From an uncultured Paracoccaceae bacterium (GTDB lineage Bacteria; Pseudomonadota; Alphaproteobacteria; Rhodobacterales; Rhodobacteraceae), in assembly GCA_947499725.1 (NCBI GenBank), contig CANMPK010000003.1, forward strand, positions 372,001 through 436,000: 64,000 nucleotides of DNA. Direction: 5' to 3'. Each line of letters opens with the position of its first letter. Positions within the stretch are counted from its first letter, which is position 1. Below are positions 61,755 to 64,000 of the stretch, in pieces. The position numbers were made by a program, and so were the translations under genes. The notes beneath the pieces are model-generated. The model was not told where the DNA came from and did no database searches. It saw nothing but the letters and a program-made list of their open reading frames with translations.

Positions 61755-64000
61755 ATGTCGATTAAAGTCGCACTTTCCCACCGCACAACCTACACATACG
61801 ACCGTTTGATCAATCTCGCGCCGCATATTGTGCGCCTGCGTCCAGCGCCTCACGCGCGCACGCCGATCAAAAGCTACAGCCTGAAAATCGAACCTGAAGG
61901 CCATTTCCTGAATTGGCAACAAGATGTCTTTGCTAATTGGCAGGCGCGGCTCGTGTTTCCGGAACCCGCTCAGAAGCTCAGCGTGACGGTGGATTTGGTC
62001 GCGGACATGGTGGCAATCAACCCGTTTGATTTCTTCTTAGACAGCTCTGCGCAACAGGCGCCCTTCACATATGATAAAGACACCATCAAAGATCTGCGCC
62101 CCTACCTGCGCAAGGTGGCGCGCGGACCGGTGTTCGAAGAGTTCCTCGCCAAAGCCCCCAAACCCAGCGGCACCACCAATGATTGGCTAGTCAGCCTGAA
62201 CATGTTTTTGGCCGATGCGATCAACTACACGATCCGCATGGAACCGGGCGTGCAAAAGCCCACCGAAACCATCCGCAAAGCGCTTGGCTCTTGCCGCGAC
62301 AGCGCATGGCTCTTGGTCGCGATGCTGCGCCATTTCGGCTATGCGGCGCGCTTTGTGTCGGGCTATCTGATCCAACTTAAGGCGGACCTGAAACCGACAG
62401 AGGGCCCAGAAGGTCCCACCGAAGACTTCACAGATTTGCATGCTTGGACAGAGGTTTACCTGCCCGGCGCGGGCTGGGTTGGCATGGACCCAACCTCTGG
62501 CTTGTTCGCTGGCGAAGGTCACATTCCACTGGCCGCCACACCAGAGCCAAGTTCTGCCGCGCCGATCTCTGGCGCGCATGATTTTGCCAAGGTCGAGTTC
62601 GACTTTGACATGTCCGTCAAACGCATCATCGAGCCCCCGCGCGTCACCCGTCCGCTCACCCCAACCCAATGGTCCGAAATCGACCGCGCAGGCCTAGCGA
62701 TTGACGAAAAGCTCAAAGCGCAAGACATGCGCCTCACCATGGGCGGCGAGCCAACCTTTGTCTCCGCCACCGATCGCGACGGCGCGGAATGGACAACCGA
62801 CGCCGTTGGCCCCACAAAACGCCAATACGCGGATGCCTTGCTGCGCCGCCTGCAAACCCGTTTCGCCCCCAATGGCGTGCTGCACCACGGGCAGGGCAAA
62901 TGGTACCCGGGCGAGCCTTTGCCGCGTTGGGCCTATTCCATCATCTGGCGCGGCGATGGGCTGCCGCTTTGGTCAAACACTGACCTCATAGCCAAAGAAG
63001 GCACCGGCACAGCCACCGCCGAAACCGCCGATACTTTCGCCACCAAACTGGCCGAAAACCTTGGGCTGGATGACGACTACGTGCATGAAATCTATGAAGA
63101 TCCCATGCATTTTGTCGGCACAGAGGCGCTCTTGCCAGAAGATGTCACTGCCGAAGACAATGAAATCGACGATCCCCAAGAACGCGCCCGCATGATCCGT
63201 ATGCTGAACAATGGCCTCACCAGCGCCACCAGCTACGCGATTCCTCTGCAATTGGCCCAAGCCAAAGCCAGCGGCGCGCGCCGTTTCAAATGGGCCAGCG
63301 AAAAATGGACCACCCGCCGCGGCAAGCTTTTCCTGATGCCAGGCGACAGCCCAGCCGGTTTGCGCTTGCCCCTCGGCACCCTGCGCAAAGGCGAAAAAGA
63401 CAAAAAGGGTCGCCGCCGCCGGATCGAAAAACCCTTCCAACGCGACCCGCTCACCCGTCGCCCAGCTCCAAAACCCGCGCAGCGCGTCATGCAAAACGCC
63501 TCCTTCGGGGCAGAAGGCCCTGCGCAAACCTACGATCCTAAAGAATGGCTGCGCGATATCGCTAGCTCGGATGACTGGATCGCAGGCGGCCAACCCATGT
63601 GGGCCGAAGGCGACCCCATCCGCACCGCGCTCACCGTCGAAGTGCGCGATGGTATTTTGCATGTCTTCATGCCGCCCACAGGTTCTGCAGATGAATACCT
63701 TGACCTGATCGAAGCCGCCGAAGAAACCGCCGCCGAGATGGAATTGCCTATCCGCGTCGAAGGTTACGAGCCGCCACATGATCCAAGCATCAACGTCATC
63801 CGCGTCACCCCCGATCCGGGCGTGATCGAGGTGAACATTCACCCCACCAAAGACTGGGGCACACAGCGCGAAGTCAACGCGGCCCTCTATGAAGAAGCCC
63901 GCCAATGCGGCCTTGATAGCTTTACCTTCATGGTCGATGGCCGCCTGACCGGCTCTGGCGGCGGCAACCACATTGTGGTGGGCGGGCAAACCCCAGCCGA
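61755..64000 (+). CDS. Transglutaminase-like protein with DUF2126 region (3' end outside window)
   Basis: The frame is open to the right edge; 748 residues are visible. The N-terminal part (about 1-270) carries a bacterial transglutaminase-like beta-sandwich (SHRTTYTYDR) and papain-fold triad C180 (GSCRDSAW), H229 (LHAWTEVYLPG) and D245 (GMDPTSG). From about 310 the DUF2126 region starts with MRLTMGGEPTFVSATDRDGAEW and includes HHGQGKWYPGEPLPRWAYSI and a basic linker KGEKDKKGRRRR. These proteins accompany alpha-E, ATP-grasp and Anbu genes and are thought to cleave or exchange peptide/isopeptide bonds. Codons end in C far more often than in upstream plus-strand genes. No signal peptide. Confidence 0.93.
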   Translation, partial: MSIKVALSHRTTYTYDRLINLAPHIVRLRPAPHARTPIKSYSLKIEPEGHFLNWQQDVFANWQARLVFPEPAQKLSVTVDLVADMVAINPFDFFLDSSAQQAPFTYDKDTIKDLRPYLRKVARGPVFEEFLAKAPKPSGTTNDWLVSLNMFLADAINYTIRMEPGVQKPTETIRKALGSCRDSAWLLVAMLRHFGYAARFVSGYLIQLKADLKPTEGPEGPTEDFTDLHAWTEVYLPGAGWVGMDPTSGLFAGEGHIPLAATPEPSSAAPISGAHDFAKVEFDFDMSVKRIIEPPRVTRPLTPTQWSEIDRAGLAIDEKLKAQDMRLTMGGEPTFVSATDRDGAEWTTDAVGPTKRQYADALLRRLQTRFAPNGVLHHGQGKWYPGEPLPRWAYSIIWRGDGLPLWSNTDLIAKEGTGTATAETADTFATKLAENLGLDDDYVHEIYEDPMHFVGTEALLPEDVTAEDNEIDDPQERARMIRMLNNGLTSATSYAIPLQLAQAKASGARRFKWASEKWTTRRGKLFLMPGDSPAGLRLPLGTLRKGEKDKKGRRRRIEKPFQRDPLTRRPAPKPAQRVMQNASFGAEGPAQTYDPKEWLRDIASSDDWIAGGQPMWAEGDPIRTALTVEVRDGILHVFMPPTGSADEYLDLIEAAEETAAEMELPIRVEGYEPPHDPSINVIRVTPDPGVIEVNIHPTKDWGTQREVNAALYEEARQCGLDSFTFMVDGRLTGSGGGNHIVVGGQTPA

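Overview
The window is chromosomal DNA of an alphaproteobacterium, most likely a marine member of the Rhodobacteraceae (Roseobacter group). The basis is gene content and order rather than a database search: a second RpoH-type sigma factor, the run murA - DUF2948 - hisD - UPF0262 - phosphatase - infA - maf - RNase E/G - yacG - tRNA-Phe, a tandem glycine riboswitch before gcvTHP, Hint-domain and Anbu proteins, and a GC-rich sequence with little space between genes. No insertion sequence, prophage, CRISPR array or rRNA operon was seen. Two genes run off the window edges: comM on the left and a transglutaminase/DUF2126 gene on the right.

Layout. 0-8.4 kb: comM, cobalamin genes (cobC-like, cobU), rpoH-type sigma factor, coaBC-dut-moeB-like operon and an M3 peptidase. 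8.4-14 kb (mostly minus strand): capsule-export genes kpsE/kpsT without kpsM, nhaA, and an ArsR-controlled permease with two matching operators. 14-17.6 kb: a Hint-domain protein, a uracil-DNA glycosylase family protein, SseB and a ghrA-like reductase. 17.6-23.3 kb: the cell-shape operon mreB-mreC-mreD-mrdA-rodA on the minus strand, with a terminator-like hairpin after mreB. 23.5-27.2 kb: rlmJ, a LysE exporter, and leuA behind a cupin gene and a small leucine-rich leader peptide. 27.4-31.4 kb: a surface-lipoprotein candidate with its Slam-type outer-membrane partner, an SDR and a secreted 19-unit MORN protein. 31.6-38.9 kb: nadE, a Tat-exported metallo-hydrolase, gltX, a MATE pump and a gamma-glutamylcyclotransferase-like protein. 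39-43.7 kb: glycine riboswitch and gcvT-gcvH-gcvP. 43.8-48.8 kb: the ybbP-ybbA/tesA group and an MFS carrier. 49-58.3 kb: tRNA-Thr and the housekeeping run from murA to tRNA-Phe, carrying one extra gene (a TPR-sulfotransferase). 58.4-64 kb: the Anbu cluster, made of a proteasome-like peptidase, an alpha-E protein, a permuted ATP-grasp enzyme and a divergent transglutaminase.

Best candidates for new biology: (1) a perfect 10-bp inverted repeat that would hide the Anbu ribosome-binding site, with a 29-codon upstream ORF whose stop overlaps the Anbu GTG start; (2) a 28-residue leader ORF with clustered CTA/CTC leucine codons upstream of cupin-leuA, probably leaderless; (3) the lipoprotein-Slam pair; (4) a MORN protein built by duplication of a nine-repeat block; (5) a conserved element found at four gene ends. 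All functional statements come from reading the sequence and knowledge of the families; no searches were run.
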